A stretch of 61,623 nt of DNA. Source: Oscillibacter sp. (GTDB lineage: Bacteria > Bacillota > Clostridia > Oscillospirales > Oscillospiraceae). Under the pieces are notes generated by a model. The model had not been told where the DNA came from. It was given only the letters and a program-made list of their open reading frames with translations, and searched no databases. Location of the stretch: positions 1-61,623 of the forward strand of contig DPPB01000034.1 of the NCBI GenBank assembly GCA_003539495.1, in the 5' to 3' direction. Every line of letters begins with the position of its first letter. Positions within the stretch are counted from its first letter, which is position 1. The position numbers and the translations under genes are program-made. Of the stretch, positions 1 to 7,868 are shown in pieces.

Positions 1-23
1 AGGACCTGTAAGAAATACACACA

Positions 24-69
24 AAAACCGGCTCATGAAGCTTCCCTGGAAGCTTCATGAGCCGGTTTT
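24..69. terminator. Long inverted repeat, probable bidirectional terminator
   Basis: Two 22-base arms (24-45 and 48-69) are perfect reverse complements with a 2-base loop. The arms start with AAAA and end with TTTT, so a hairpin with a U-run can form on either strand. The upstream gene lies outside the window. Confidence 0.75.
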
Positions 70-143
70 GCCGTACGGAAATACAATGTATTTTCAGTAT
101 ATATCCCATTTCTGCAATTTCGCAATCACCATCAATACCGCGA

Positions 144-186
144 AAAGAGGAGCGGATCCGTATAACAACCGGATCCGCTCCTCTTT
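144..186 (-). terminator. Terminator downstream of the SDR gene
   Basis: Arms of 17 bases (144-160 and 170-186) are perfectly complementary around a 9-base loop. Read on the minus strand the hairpin starts 28 bases after the SDR stop codon and ends in a short T-run. Confidence 0.75.
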
Positions 187-214
187 CTGTAAGCAGAAAC
201 GCCACTGTCCCCTG

Positions 215-934
215 TCACACGCAGGTAAAGCCGCCGTCCACCAGCACGGTGCTTCCCACCGTAAAGCTTGCCTCGTCACTGGCCAGAAATACAATGACCC
301 GAGCGATTTCTTCAGGTCGGCCCAACCGGCCGATGGGAAACAGCTTTGCAAATTCCTCCAATCCGCCGATCCCCTCCATCAACGGCGTCAGCGTGCCGCC
401 CGGGCAAACACAGTTGACCAGAATATTTTCCTTGGCATATTCCGCGGCCATGCTCTTGCTGAGCTGAATTACCGCTCCCTTGGTGGCAGAATAGGCATGC
501 AGGCCCCATGCGCCCACAGTGCCGGCTGTGGAGCCGATGTTAACGATCCGCCCATAGCCGTTTTTCCGCATCAGCGGCAGGATATACTTACTCATCAGAA
601 AGATACTGGTCACATTGAGCGCAAAAATTTTTTCCCACTGCTTCAGCGTCAGCGTTTCCACCGTGCCATCCACCGACATTCCCGCATTGTTGATCAGGAT
701 ATCCACTTTGGGGTAATCTCGAGCGATCCGGGCACAGAGAGCCTCTATCTGCGCCGGATCAGAGAGGTCGCAGGCATAAAATTTTGCGCCCTGCTTTTCC
801 AGCTCCGCCCCCTTTTCCGCACTGCGGCCAACCGCCAGCACCTGTGCGCCCTTGGCCATCAGTTGGCGAGCCGTTTCCTCACCGATCCCGGAAGTCGCCC
901 CGGTCACGATTGCAACTTTTCCGCAAAAATCCAT
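215..934 (-). CDS. Short-chain dehydrogenase/reductase (SDR family)
   Basis: A 239-aa classical SDR. The Rossmann glycine motif TGATSGIG is at about residues 11-18, the NNAG motif near residue 84 and the catalytic YSATK near residue 150; the C-terminus has the usual VDGG turn. It should catalyse NAD(P)H-dependent oxidation or reduction of a hydroxyl or keto substrate in the cytoplasm; the FabG-like length does not fix the substrate. The ATG at 934 was chosen because AGGGAGGA lies about 8 bases upstream and the glycine motif follows at the normal distance; an in-frame start 33 bases earlier has no comparable site. It follows the monooxygenase-like gene by 13 bases, so the two are probably one operon, likely under the adjacent GntR regulator. 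Confidence 0.9.
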   Translation of the reverse strand: MDFCGKVAIVTGATSGIGEETARQLMAKGAQVLAVGRSAEKGAELEKQGAKFYACDLSDPAQIEALCARIARDYPKVDILINNAGMSVDGTVETLTLKQWEKIFALNVTSIFLMSKYILPLMRKNGYGRIVNIGSTAGTVGAWGLHAYSATKGAVIQLSKSMAAEYAKENILVNCVCPGGTLTPLMEGIGGLEEFAKLFPIGRLGRPEEIARVIVFLASDEASFTVGSTVLVDGGFTCV

Positions 935-947
935 TATTCTTCCTCCC

Positions 948-1295
948 TTAGCGGTATTCCTGCACAAGCATCATCTGATTAGCGGCATGCGCCACCTCCA
1001 GCAGCTTGATATTCCCTTCTCCCATCAAGGCGCCAAGCCGCGCATCCGCCTCCGCCACCCAGTTGGGATCCACTGCCTCTAAAGAGGCCTTGTCCTTCCA
1101 ATACACAATGTTGCGTACATAACCGGGGCGATCACTGCTCACCCATATCTCAGAGCCCATGAAGCCCGGCCACTTTTCCAGGCCCTGTGTAAAGCAGGTG
1201 AAGTCCCCTTCCAAATACCGATCCAAAAGCTCCGGAGCAATCTGGAACACAAGCTCCTCCACGATCAAGGGGTTCTCATATTTCTTGCGCTGCAT
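948..1295 (-). CDS. Antibiotic-biosynthesis-monooxygenase-like small protein
   Basis: A 115-aa soluble protein without signal peptide or membrane segment. Its length, the central W-PGF-GSE segment and the spacing of predicted strands resemble ABM-fold (dimeric alpha/beta barrel) proteins related to quinol monooxygenases and heme-degrading enzymes. A good GGAGG site precedes the ATG. It lies between the GntR gene (27-base gap) and the SDR gene, so the three are probably one minus-strand unit. ABM proteins often act on quinone or polyketide-like substrates, which would suit an SDR partner; the substrate is unknown. The family call rests on pattern resemblance only. Confidence 0.6.
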   Translation of the reverse strand: MQRKKYENPLIVEELVFQIAPELLDRYLEGDFTCFTQGLEKWPGFMGSEIWVSSDRPGYVRNIVYWKDKASLEAVDPNWVAEADARLGALMGEGNIKLLEVAHAANQMMLVQEYR

Positions 1296-1322
1296 ATATC
1301 CTTCCTCCTGTTCAGTTATAGC

Positions 1323-2078
1323 TCATTCACTCCGCCGGAATAGCTGCAACGGCAGAAGCGCATGGTGGAACAGCACGTGGCCGCTCACCAGCTCATCCCC
1401 CTCCAAGGCATAGCGGATATCCCCCATACGAAACAACGTGCTGCCGGGCTCCAGCTCCAGCTTTTGGGCAACGGCTCCGTGTACCTGGCAAAAATCAAGC
1501 TCCGCCACGGTAGTATTGGCCTGCCTCAGGCAAAAGATCTCCAAAAATTCGCAGAGACTCAGATCCTCAAAATCCTTCCATTTTTGATAGTCAAATTTAA
1601 AATTACTCTTGCGGTAATAGGCAAGGCTGTAAAGCACCGGTTTCCCGTCCCCGCAGAATACCCGTTCCAAACGCAGCAGCGGTTCGCCGCAAGTTTTTAG
1701 TGTGGAGCCTTGGGCAAGGCCCTCCGCCGCCTCACAATCCACCCACCGCTCATCCGTCAGCCGAACGGAAGGCTCCATCCCATGGAGTCGGATTAAATCC
1801 ATGAAATCTACCTGTTCATCGATCCTCGGCCCCAAGCGGCATATATGGTCGTTGATCAGGATGCCTTTTCCCCGGCGGCGGCTGACGTATCCGCGCGACT
1901 CCAGTTCCCCCAGTACATCGCGGATCAGCACCAGGCTTACACCGCACATCCTAGCCATTTCCTCACCAGAGGGAAGTCTGTCCTCTCCTGCGCTGAGCTT
2001 CTGCTGGATCAGGCGCAGAACCGTCACCTTTGTTTTGGCATACGCCTTGTCCGGCGTCTTCATATTTTCAAGACTCAT
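1323..2078 (-). CDS. GntR/HutC-family transcriptional regulator
   Basis: About 251 aa. The N-terminal winged helix contains the GntR signature (LPSGEEMARMCGVS, then VLGELESRGYVSRRRGKG) over roughly residues 20-85. The rest looks like a UTRA ligand-binding domain ending with SGHVLFHHALLPLQLFRR, typical of HutC-type regulators that bind small metabolites. The ATG at 2078 is preferred because GGAG is 5 bases upstream; an upstream in-frame extension of 30 codons is AT-rich, reads through the likely promoter and has no ribosome site. It heads the unit containing the monooxygenase-like and SDR genes and is divergent from the BMP lipoprotein gene, suggesting it controls both directions. Confidence 0.88.
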   Translation of the reverse strand: MSLENMKTPDKAYAKTKVTVLRLIQQKLSAGEDRLPSGEEMARMCGVSLVLIRDVLGELESRGYVSRRRGKGILINDHICRLGPRIDEQVDFMDLIRLHGMEPSVRLTDERWVDCEAAEGLAQGSTLKTCGEPLLRLERVFCGDGKPVLYSLAYYRKSNFKFDYQKWKDFEDLSLCEFLEIFCLRQANTTVAELDFCQVHGAVAQKLELEPGSTLFRMGDIRYALEGDELVSGHVLFHHALLPLQLFRRSE

Positions 2079-2113
2079 TGCACTCCGTCTCTCCGTAAAT
2101 AATATTTTTATAA

Positions 2114-2160
2114 ATAAATCATATTTATCTATTGCAATCAGATTTATTTTATGATAATCT
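2114..2160. promoter_or_regulatory. AT-rich intergenic palindromes, candidate GntR operators
   Basis: ATAAAT-CAT-ATTTAT (2114-2128) is an inverted repeat with 6-base arms, and AGATT/AATCT (2140-2160) is a second, looser one. They sit in the AT-rich gap between the GntR gene and the BMP lipoprotein gene, where a GntR protein would be expected to bind. No consensus was tested. Confidence 0.35.
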
Positions 2161-2258
2161 ATTTTCAAGAGATAGTCAAGTGTTTTTCCAAAGCGGATTC
2201 CTGTATTTCCGGTGCAGCGACACCTGTGTATATTTTTTAATTCGAGGAGGAAGTCACC

Positions 2259-3275
2259 ATGAAAAAAACAATCGCATTCCTACTGTCTCTAATTATGACT
2301 CTTAGTTTGCTGACCGCCTGCAGCACCCAGAAGGAGCCAAATAGCCCAAACAAAGGCGGCAACACTTCTGACCCGAGCAATCTGAAAATAGGCTTAGTCC
2401 TGACCGGAAGTGCCAACGACGGCGGATGGAACCAAATGGCTGCCGACGCTGCTTCCACTGTTGCAGCCAAATATGGTTGCACAGTAAATTTCTCCGAGTC
2501 TGTTGCAACCACAGATATTGAAAACACCATCCGCGGGTATGCCGATGCCGGATATGACATTGTGTTTGCCCATGGTGCAGAGCTGTTTGATGCTTCCAAG
2601 CAGGTTTCCAAGGATTATCCCGATACTAAATTTATCAACAGTTGCGCCTTCTCCGGGCAGGAGCCAAATCTCACAGGCGTTGACTTCGGTGCATATGAGC
2701 TGGGCTTTTTGAACGGCTTGGCCTGTGCCTACGCTACAGAGGCAAAGAAGGTTGGCGTTATCATTGCTGTGGAAAGTGACTCCATGCTGACTTGGGTAGA
2801 GGGCATCAAGGACGCTGTGAAATACGTGGATGAGAGCATTGAGGTCGTGGTTGTTGCCACGGGTAGCTTTGACGATCCCATCAAGGCCAAGCAGGCCACC
2901 GATGCAATGGCTTCCAAGGGCTGCGATGTGATTACCCAAAATGCAGACGCCTGCGGAAACGGCGCCGTAGAGGAATGCGACACCTTGGGTCTAGTGAATG
3001 TGGGCGCTGTGGGAGACCAAAGCGCTTACGGAGAAAGCTGCTTCCTGTCCGTGATACAGGACGCGCACCAGGGCATTGCGGCCGCTATCGATGAGGCAAT
3101 CAACGGCACCCTGAAGCCCGGACCTGTGGTCATGGGCGCCAATGCAAACGTGGTGTATCTCACCGGTTACACGGGCAAATACGCTAACCTCCTCACCGAT
3201 GAGGAAAAAGCCACCCTGCAAAGCGTCTGGCAGCAGGCGCATGATGGTGTTGACCTGCACACCCTCACCAAGTAA
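2259..3275 (+). CDS. BMP-family ABC transporter solute-binding lipoprotein
   Basis: A 338-aa lipoprotein with a signal peptide and lipobox LLTAC, followed by a Ser/Asn/Gly linker and a periplasmic-binding fold. The segments GSANDGGWN, FAHG, DFGAYELGFLNG and WVEGIKDAVK match the BMP/Med (PnrA-like) family, whose members bind purine nucleosides or related ligands. A strong GAGGAGG site precedes the ATG. No ATPase or permease gene is adjacent, so it is an orphan receptor that must use a transporter encoded elsewhere or act as a sensor. It is divergent from the GntR unit and is followed by a terminator, so it is monocistronic. Confidence 0.88.
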   Translation: MKKTIAFLLSLIMTLSLLTACSTQKEPNSPNKGGNTSDPSNLKIGLVLTGSANDGGWNQMAADAASTVAAKYGCTVNFSESVATTDIENTIRGYADAGYDIVFAHGAELFDASKQVSKDYPDTKFINSCAFSGQEPNLTGVDFGAYELGFLNGLACAYATEAKKVGVIIAVESDSMLTWVEGIKDAVKYVDESIEVVVVATGSFDDPIKAKQATDAMASKGCDVITQNADACGNGAVEECDTLGLVNVGAVGDQSAYGESCFLSVIQDAHQGIAAAIDEAINGTLKPGPVVMGANANVVYLTGYTGKYANLLTDEEKATLQSVWQQAHDGVDLHTLTK

Positions 3276-3292
3276 ATCTCCGTACTGAAAAA

Positions 3293-3334
3293 AACACCGG
3301 GGAAGGCTCCTTTGAAGGGGCCTTCTCCGGTGTT
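3293..3334 (+). terminator. Terminator of the BMP lipoprotein gene
   Basis: AACACCGG...CCGGTGTT arms enclose a G/C-rich stem (GGAAGGCTCC against GGGGCCTTC) and are followed by CTGTTTGT. It starts 17 bases after the stop codon. Confidence 0.8.
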
Positions 3335-3433
3335 CTGTTTGTCAAGGAAGTCCGAAGAAAGTGTGCCGAGCTGCGCAGTGAATTTCTTGTCCTGTACGGT
3401 GCGCGCTGAACAGCAGGGTTCCTTATGAGGTAT

Positions 3434-3943
3434 TTATGCTTCTGCGGACGTTTTCTCCTCCCGCCGCTTTTGATATGCCTCCAAATACCGATCTAAATAG
3501 ACCTTGTAGACAGTGGCAGAGATCGTATTGCGAAGCAGGTCCTTTTCATCGGATTGAGTTTCGCCTATTCCCTGCCTTGCAGGTGCTATGCCAAAGGCCG
3601 CGCCAAGCATATTTTCGAACTCGTCGCAGAAATAGTCATAGGCAGTCTGAAGCGCATAGCTGTCCTCCTGTATGCCAAACATCATCCGAAGCCCATCAAG
3701 CGGAACGACAGGCTTGACCACGGCAATAAAGAGCAGGCGCGCAAGGTGCTGGGCGGTGTACAGTTTTTTCTGCGGTGCGGGGATCAGCCGCTGCTTGACA
3801 TAATTGCTTACCATAGAGCTTGTCAGCGCAGGCTCCCCCAGTATTGCCAGGTGGGAATTGACATAGCGCACCACCTGTTCCAGATAAAGGCCGACGTCAG
3901 GAATCTGCGCATAGCGGGGCAGACGGAATTCCTCAATATTCAC
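3434..3943 (-). CDS. DUF1836 family regulator-like protein
   Basis: About 169 aa. The N-terminal half has the DUF1836 pattern: FRLPRY, IPDVGLYLEQV, TSSMVSNYVK and LIPAPQKKLYT, which resembles a MerR-like helix-turn-helix. The GTG at 3943 is preferred over a more upstream in-frame start because a TTGAAC-17-TATAAT promoter (3977-4005) lies inside the extension and GAAGGGAAG precedes the GTG. It is divergent from a degV gene; DUF1836 genes are commonly found beside degV. It therefore probably controls the degV-PAP2 unit. The biochemical role of DUF1836 is not established. Confidence 0.8.
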   Translation of the reverse strand: MNIEEFRLPRYAQIPDVGLYLEQVVRYVNSHLAILGEPALTSSMVSNYVKQRLIPAPQKKLYTAQHLARLLFIAVVKPVVPLDGLRMMFGIQEDSYALQTAYDYFCDEFENMLGAAFGIAPARQGIGETQSDEKDLLRNTISATVYKVYLDRYLEAYQKRREEKTSAEA

Positions 3944-3976
3944 AGTTGTGTTCTTCCCTTCATATTCTATGCCTCT

Positions 3977-4005
3977 ATTATATACGATTTCGGTCAATAG
4001 TTCAA
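3977..4005 (-). promoter_or_regulatory. Sigma-70-type promoter for the DUF1836 gene
   Basis: Read on the minus strand: TTGAAC at 4000-4005, a 17-base spacer and TATAAT at 3977-3982. Transcription would begin just upstream of the GTG start at 3943. Confidence 0.7.
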
Positions 4006-4044
4006 CTGTTCTTGAAAATATTTTAATCGGTTTTATAAAAGCGG

Positions 4045-4098
4045 TTGACGGATTGAGAGAAAACTGGTAATATTCTTATACCGGTTTTTCAAAACCGG
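4045..4098 (+). promoter_or_regulatory. Promoter and palindromic operator of degV
   Basis: TTGACG (4045-4050), 17 bases, TATAAT-like TAATAT (4068-4073). At the expected transcription start is a perfect inverted repeat, CCGGTTTT-TC-AAAACCGG (4081-4098). A related imperfect palindrome, CGGTTTTATAAAAGCG (4028-4043), lies just upstream of the -35. The paired sites suggest binding by the divergent DUF1836 regulator, which is an inference. Confidence 0.65.
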
Positions 4099-4131
4099 AG
4101 GAAATGCCTTTTGCTATTAGGAGGATTTACC

Positions 4132-4965
4132 ATGACTCAGCTTCGCATTGCCGCAGACTCCAGCTGTGATCTCCTGGCGCTGGAGGGTTTGGACTTTGTC
4201 GCCGTTCCCCTTACCATACGAACCGACACGGAGGAATTCCGAGACGATGCCGCCCTCGATGTAAGCAAGATGGTCAGCACGCTTCGTAATACCAAGGGCC
4301 GCTCCTACAGCGCATGCCCCAATATTGCGGATTGGGAGGATGCCTTTGGCGAGGAGGGCGACGTAATTGCCTTTACCATCACAAGCAGCCTCTCGGGCAG
4401 CTACAGCGCGGCGTGCGCCGCAAAGAAGGCCTGCATTGAGCGCAATCCCACTCGGCGCATCCATGTTGTCGACACCCTGTCTGCCGGCCCCGAAATGATG
4501 CTCCTTATTGAAAAGGTGCTGTCCGCACTGCGCTCCGGCGCGGACTTCCACGATGTGTGCCGGGTGGTAGAGGCATACCAGCACCAGACCCACCTGCTCT
4601 TTGCGCTGGAATCCATGCATAATCTCGCCCAGAACGGACGGGTCAGTAAGCTCGCCGCGACTATGGCGGGCGTTCTCGGCATCCGCGCCCTGGGGCAGGC
4701 CAGCCTTGAAGGAACCCTTGAGATGCTTGAAAAATGCCGTGGGCTAAGAAAAACACGGGCGTCCATGCTGCGGGAAATGGAGCGCTTCGGCTACAACGGA
4801 GGCAGCGTCCGTATCGGGCATTGTCAGAATGCGGCCCTTGCGCTGGAGCTTGTCACCGAGATTCATCAGCTTTTCCCCGAGGCGGATGTTAAAAGCTATC
4901 CCCTGCGCGGCCTTTGCAGCTACTATGCCGAGTACGGCGGCATTATGCTGGGCTTCGAGTCGTGA
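4132..4965 (+). CDS. DegV family protein (fatty-acid-binding, FakB-like)
   Basis: A 277-aa DegV-fold protein. It opens with RIAADSSCDL, the usual DxSxD-type start, and contains ITSSLSGSY, VVDTLSAGPE and GRVSKL, all DegV landmarks. Family members bind a fatty acid and present it to a FakA kinase for phosphorylation and phospholipid synthesis; no fakA is adjacent. The ATG at 4132 has TTAGGAGGA 8 bases upstream. It is divergent from the DUF1836 gene and followed after 2 bases by a PAP2-like membrane gene, so the pair is translationally coupled. A second degV copy is at 37.8-38.6 kb. Confidence 0.88.
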   Translation: MTQLRIAADSSCDLLALEGLDFVAVPLTIRTDTEEFRDDAALDVSKMVSTLRNTKGRSYSACPNIADWEDAFGEEGDVIAFTITSSLSGSYSAACAAKKACIERNPTRRIHVVDTLSAGPEMMLLIEKVLSALRSGADFHDVCRVVEAYQHQTHLLFALESMHNLAQNGRVSKLAATMAGVLGIRALGQASLEGTLEMLEKCRGLRKTRASMLREMERFGYNGGSVRIGHCQNAALALELVTEIHQLFPEADVKSYPLRGLCSYYAEYGGIMLGFES

Positions 4966-4967
4966 AA

Positions 4968-5561
4968 ATGCATACGCGGATGCAGGCGGTGGAGATCCTG
5001 CATCTGGCGGTACGTATTCTGACGCTGCCGCCGATCGTTATCGGCGTAACCCTGCTTTTGATGTACGCCCTGGAAGGATTTTTGACGCTGCGGGAGCTGC
5101 TGGTGTGCGAGTTTTTTTTGCTGCTCATCCCCATTGCGGCATACCCGCTGCGGGAAATCCTTCGCATCGGAAAGGACCGGTGGAAAGGGCAGCGCAGTAC
5201 GGCGCTGGTATGCAGCGCCGTCGGATACATTGCAGGCTTTCTCTGGTCACTGCTGGCACCCTGCTCATGGCTTGTCCATATTCTGTTTCTCTCCTACGTT
5301 ATTTCCATCGCGGGCCTGCTGCTGCTCAATGTCGGGCTTGGCTTTCATGCAAGCGGCCACGCCTGCAGTACAACGGCTCCGGCACTTCTGCTGACTTGGA
5401 AGCTGCACCCCCTCTTCATCCTACCGTCTGTGCTGCTAATCGTGGCGGTATACCGCTCCTCCTTGAAGCTGTCGCGTCATACGCTGCCCCAGCTCCTGAC
5501 CGGCTCGGCGGTGAGCCTCCTGGCCTGCGGGATTTCCACCCTGTTCTACGGAACCGGTTAA
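4968..5561 (+). CDS. PAP2-like polytopic membrane protein
   Basis: A 197-aa protein with five or six predicted membrane segments. A central ASGHACST resembles PAP2 motif 2 (PSGH), and the C-terminal SSLKLSRHTLPQLLTG resembles motif 3, keeping the His but with Gln where the catalytic Asp is usual and with the Arg displaced. It may therefore be a diverged or inactive lipid phosphatase. The ATG at 4968 starts 2 bases after the degV stop. Pairing with a fatty-acid-binding DegV suggests a role in lipid handling, which is inference. Confidence 0.6.
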   Translation: MHTRMQAVEILHLAVRILTLPPIVIGVTLLLMYALEGFLTLRELLVCEFFLLLIPIAAYPLREILRIGKDRWKGQRSTALVCSAVGYIAGFLWSLLAPCSWLVHILFLSYVISIAGLLLLNVGLGFHASGHACSTTAPALLLTWKLHPLFILPSVLLIVAVYRSSLKLSRHTLPQLLTGSAVSLLACGISTLFYGTG

Positions 5562-5687
5562 GGCCGAGTCTCCCTCTATCAAAACGCCGCGCCTACTGAT
5601 GATCCCGAAAACCTGCGCCTACATCTGGATCATCGTTATGGGGCTGCAGCTGTTGTTCCGCGCTGCTTGAGGAGGGTGTGCAGCAGC

Positions 5688-5738
5688 ATGAGTCAGAAAA
5701 GCTATTCCATCATCTACAGCAGCATGACCGGCAAATAG
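5688..5738 (+). pseudogene. N-terminal stub of a flavodoxin-like gene
   Basis: A 16-codon reading frame with a good GGAGGG site encodes MSQKSYSIIYSSMTGK and then TAG. The IIYSSMTG segment is the FMN phosphate loop found at the start of flavodoxins (SSxTGNT), but the frame stops where GNT should follow and nothing continuing it is found. The stop overlaps the first arm of the terminator at 5733-5774. It is read as a truncated remnant. A 23-codon hydrophobic frame at 5599-5670 just upstream has no clear ribosome site and may be another remnant. Confidence 0.5.
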
Positions 5739-5774
5739 AGGAACAGCGCGAGCTCTCGCGCTGTTCCTCTATTT
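5733..5774. terminator. Long perfect hairpin terminator
   Basis: Twenty-base arms (5733-5752 and 5755-5774) are perfectly complementary with a 2-base loop, with A-run and T-run flanks on either strand. It separates the degV-PAP2 unit from the convergent histidine kinase gene. Confidence 0.8.
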
Positions 5775-5855
5775 ATGGGGATATAGCCGCAGGGATAAAC
5801 CCGCGTTTAATTCGCCCGGGCTTTAAGTCAGCTCAAATGCGATACAATAGTCTCC

Positions 5856-7076
5856 TTACCCGCCTGCCGGGATGGATATCTCAAACACGGCACCGCCATC
5901 CCCGTTGCAGGCACGGATCGTCCCTTTATGCAGGTGGATGATTTCTTTTGTCAGCGCAAGGCCAATGCCGGTTTTTCCGCTTTCCCCCATATAGAAACGA
6001 TCAAAGATATGGGGAAGATCCGTCTCGGCGATGCCGTTTCCATCATCCTGTATCCGGATTATCACATTCCGTTTGTCAGGCCGGCAGGTCAGGCGCAGCT
6101 CACTGCGGGCATACCGCAATCCGTTGGTCAGGATGTTCGTGACCGCCCTGCGCATCTGCGTGTCATCGCACTTGACCATGACGGGTTCTTCGGGGAAATC
6201 CGGCACAATGGCGATGCCGCTATGGGCGGCTGCCGGCTCCACGGTGCGAAGGCTGTCGTAGAGCAGCTCCCGAAGATCCACCTTTGAAAGCGTAAGCTGC
6301 CGTCCCATGTCGAGCCGGGAGATGTCCAAAAGCTCCTCCACCAGCTCCGTCATGCGGTCGCTCTCCGCCAATATCACCTCCGCCGAGCTGCCTGCCTCCA
6401 TCACCCCCGCCTGTATGCCCTCCGCATAGCCCTGTATCGCCATCAGCGGTGTTTTCAGCTCATGAGAGGCGTTCTGGAAGAAGGTCTGCTGTCGTTCCGC
6501 CTCGTTTTCGATATCCCTGCCAAACCGGAAGCCCAGCAGGCACATGACGGAGGAAATTGCAAGCAGCACCGCAAAGAACATCCCGTTCAGTGTCACGATA
6601 TAGCGTGTGATGGGGCCGATGTCTATGTACATGATGTAGGAGTATGGAGCTTCTGCATCGCCGTAGTCCTCCTGAACGGACATAAAAATCAGGTGGTGCC
6701 TACCCGTCCTAAAGGAATAACACTGATCCAGCGCGATGTTCCGATTACTGCAGTAGGCCAGCAGCTCCTTCTCCAATTGGTAGGTTTCCTGTCTCCATCC
6801 GCTTGGCCGGTAGCCATCCTCCAGCTCCAGAAAGACAATGCTGGGCGTAAGGAAGTGTTCCTCCTCCCCGTTGTCCCAATCGCTGTTAGGGATCGTTCCG
6901 CTGTCTGTATAGGGGATGGTGCGGTTTTGGTACCTCGCCTCACTGATGAGTGCCTTTTTTGCCTCTCTTACAAAGTGAGCTGGGATAATGACGTTGACCG
7001 CCAGCATGAAAAGGGCAAAGAGCAGCAGCGCCGCGCCGAGGATCAGATACACGATCCGCTGCTTGATGTTCTTCAT
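5856..7076 (-). CDS. Sensor histidine kinase
   Basis: A 406-aa membrane kinase. Membrane segments are near residues 9-31 and 163-185 and enclose a roughly 130-residue extracellular sensor domain. The phospho-acceptor His is about residue 206 in NASHELKTP. ATP-binding boxes follow: NILTNGLRYA (N box), DDGNGI (G1), FDRFYMG (F) and GIGLALT (G2). Its start overlaps the stop of the response regulator gene by 4 bases, so the two form one operon. The operon lies downstream of the secreted-repeat and thioredoxin/4Fe-4S genes and may sense redox or envelope stress; no signal is evident from sequence. Confidence 0.92.
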   Translation of the reverse strand: MKNIKQRIVYLILGAALLLFALFMLAVNVIIPAHFVREAKKALISEARYQNRTIPYTDSGTIPNSDWDNGEEEHFLTPSIVFLELEDGYRPSGWRQETYQLEKELLAYCSNRNIALDQCYSFRTGRHHLIFMSVQEDYGDAEAPYSYIMYIDIGPITRYIVTLNGMFFAVLLAISSVMCLLGFRFGRDIENEAERQQTFFQNASHELKTPLMAIQGYAEGIQAGVMEAGSSAEVILAESDRMTELVEELLDISRLDMGRQLTLSKVDLRELLYDSLRTVEPAAAHSGIAIVPDFPEEPVMVKCDDTQMRRAVTNILTNGLRYARSELRLTCRPDKRNVIIRIQDDGNGIAETDLPHIFDRFYMGESGKTGIGLALTKEIIHLHKGTIRACNGDGGAVFEISIPAGG

Positions 7077-7777
7077 ACGCTCTCCGCCCCCTTCAGCCTA
7101 TACCCAAACCCCCAGATCGTAGCCACACTGACGCCGCTGCCTGCCTGCAGCAGCTTTTTCCGGATGCGGCGAAGGGTTTCGTCCGTCACACGGGTCTCCA
7201 CCTCCGAATCGAAGCCCCAGACTGCGTTGAGCAGCTCCTCGCGGGAGTAGGCTTTCCCCGGCTGCCTCATCATATAGCTAAGCAGCCGCAGCTCGGTTTG
7301 GGTCAGCGCAACAGGTGCATTCCCGCAGAGGACGGCGTTTTCCGTAGCGGAATAGCGGAGATCCCCATAGCGCAATTCGTCTGCTGTCGCTGCCGCTGTT
7401 TTCCCCCTGTCCATCTCCACCCGGCGCAGCAGGGCTCTCACCTTCATGAGCAGGATCGTGGGCCGAAAGGGCTTGGTGAGGTAATCATCGCCGCCCTGGC
7501 TGATGCCCATGACATAGTCCAGCTCGCTGTCCTTTGCCGTGAGCAGAATGATGGGAATGTCGGAAACAGAGCGAAGCTCCCGGCACACGGTAAGGCCGTC
7601 CGTGCCGGGCATCATAATATCCAAAATCACAAGCTCCGCCGGCTCCTGCTGAAAAGCCGCTAGCAGTGCATCTCCGCTTTCAAAGGAGCGCACTTCATAT
7701 CCGTCGCTTGTAAGGAAGCTGTGCAGCAGCTCGCGTATGCTCTTTTCGTCATCAGCCAGATAGATGGTATGCCCCAC
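7073..7777 (-). CDS. OmpR-family response regulator
   Basis: A 234-aa protein with a receiver domain (acidic pocket DDE, phospho-acceptor Asp in ILDIMMPG, conserved Lys in LTKPF) and a C-terminal winged helix ending in WGFGYRL. The GTG at 7777 was chosen because AAGGAGG lies 5 bases upstream; a longer in-frame start adds 16 codons without a ribosome site. It overlaps the histidine kinase start by 4 bases. The target may be its own operon or the neighbouring secreted-protein gene. Confidence 0.92.
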   Translation of the reverse strand: MGHTIYLADDEKSIRELLHSFLTSDGYEVRSFESGDALLAAFQQEPAELVILDIMMPGTDGLTVCRELRSVSDIPIILLTAKDSELDYVMGISQGGDDYLTKPFRPTILLMKVRALLRRVEMDRGKTAAATADELRYGDLRYSATENAVLCGNAPVALTQTELRLLSYMMRQPGKAYSREELLNAVWGFDSEVETRVTDETLRRIRKKLLQAGSGVSVATIWGFGYRLKGAESV

Positions 7778-7868
7778 AGCGCCCTCCTTGTAAGCAGCGC
7801 CAAATGCTGCGCACAGGCGCAGCATCGGCGTGGTATTGAGCCTATCGTATCAGAAAAGGCTTTCTCCA

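Noticed and set aside
5599..5670. 23-codon hydrophobic ORF
   Set aside because: No ribosome site and no recognised family; mentioned only as possible gene debris.
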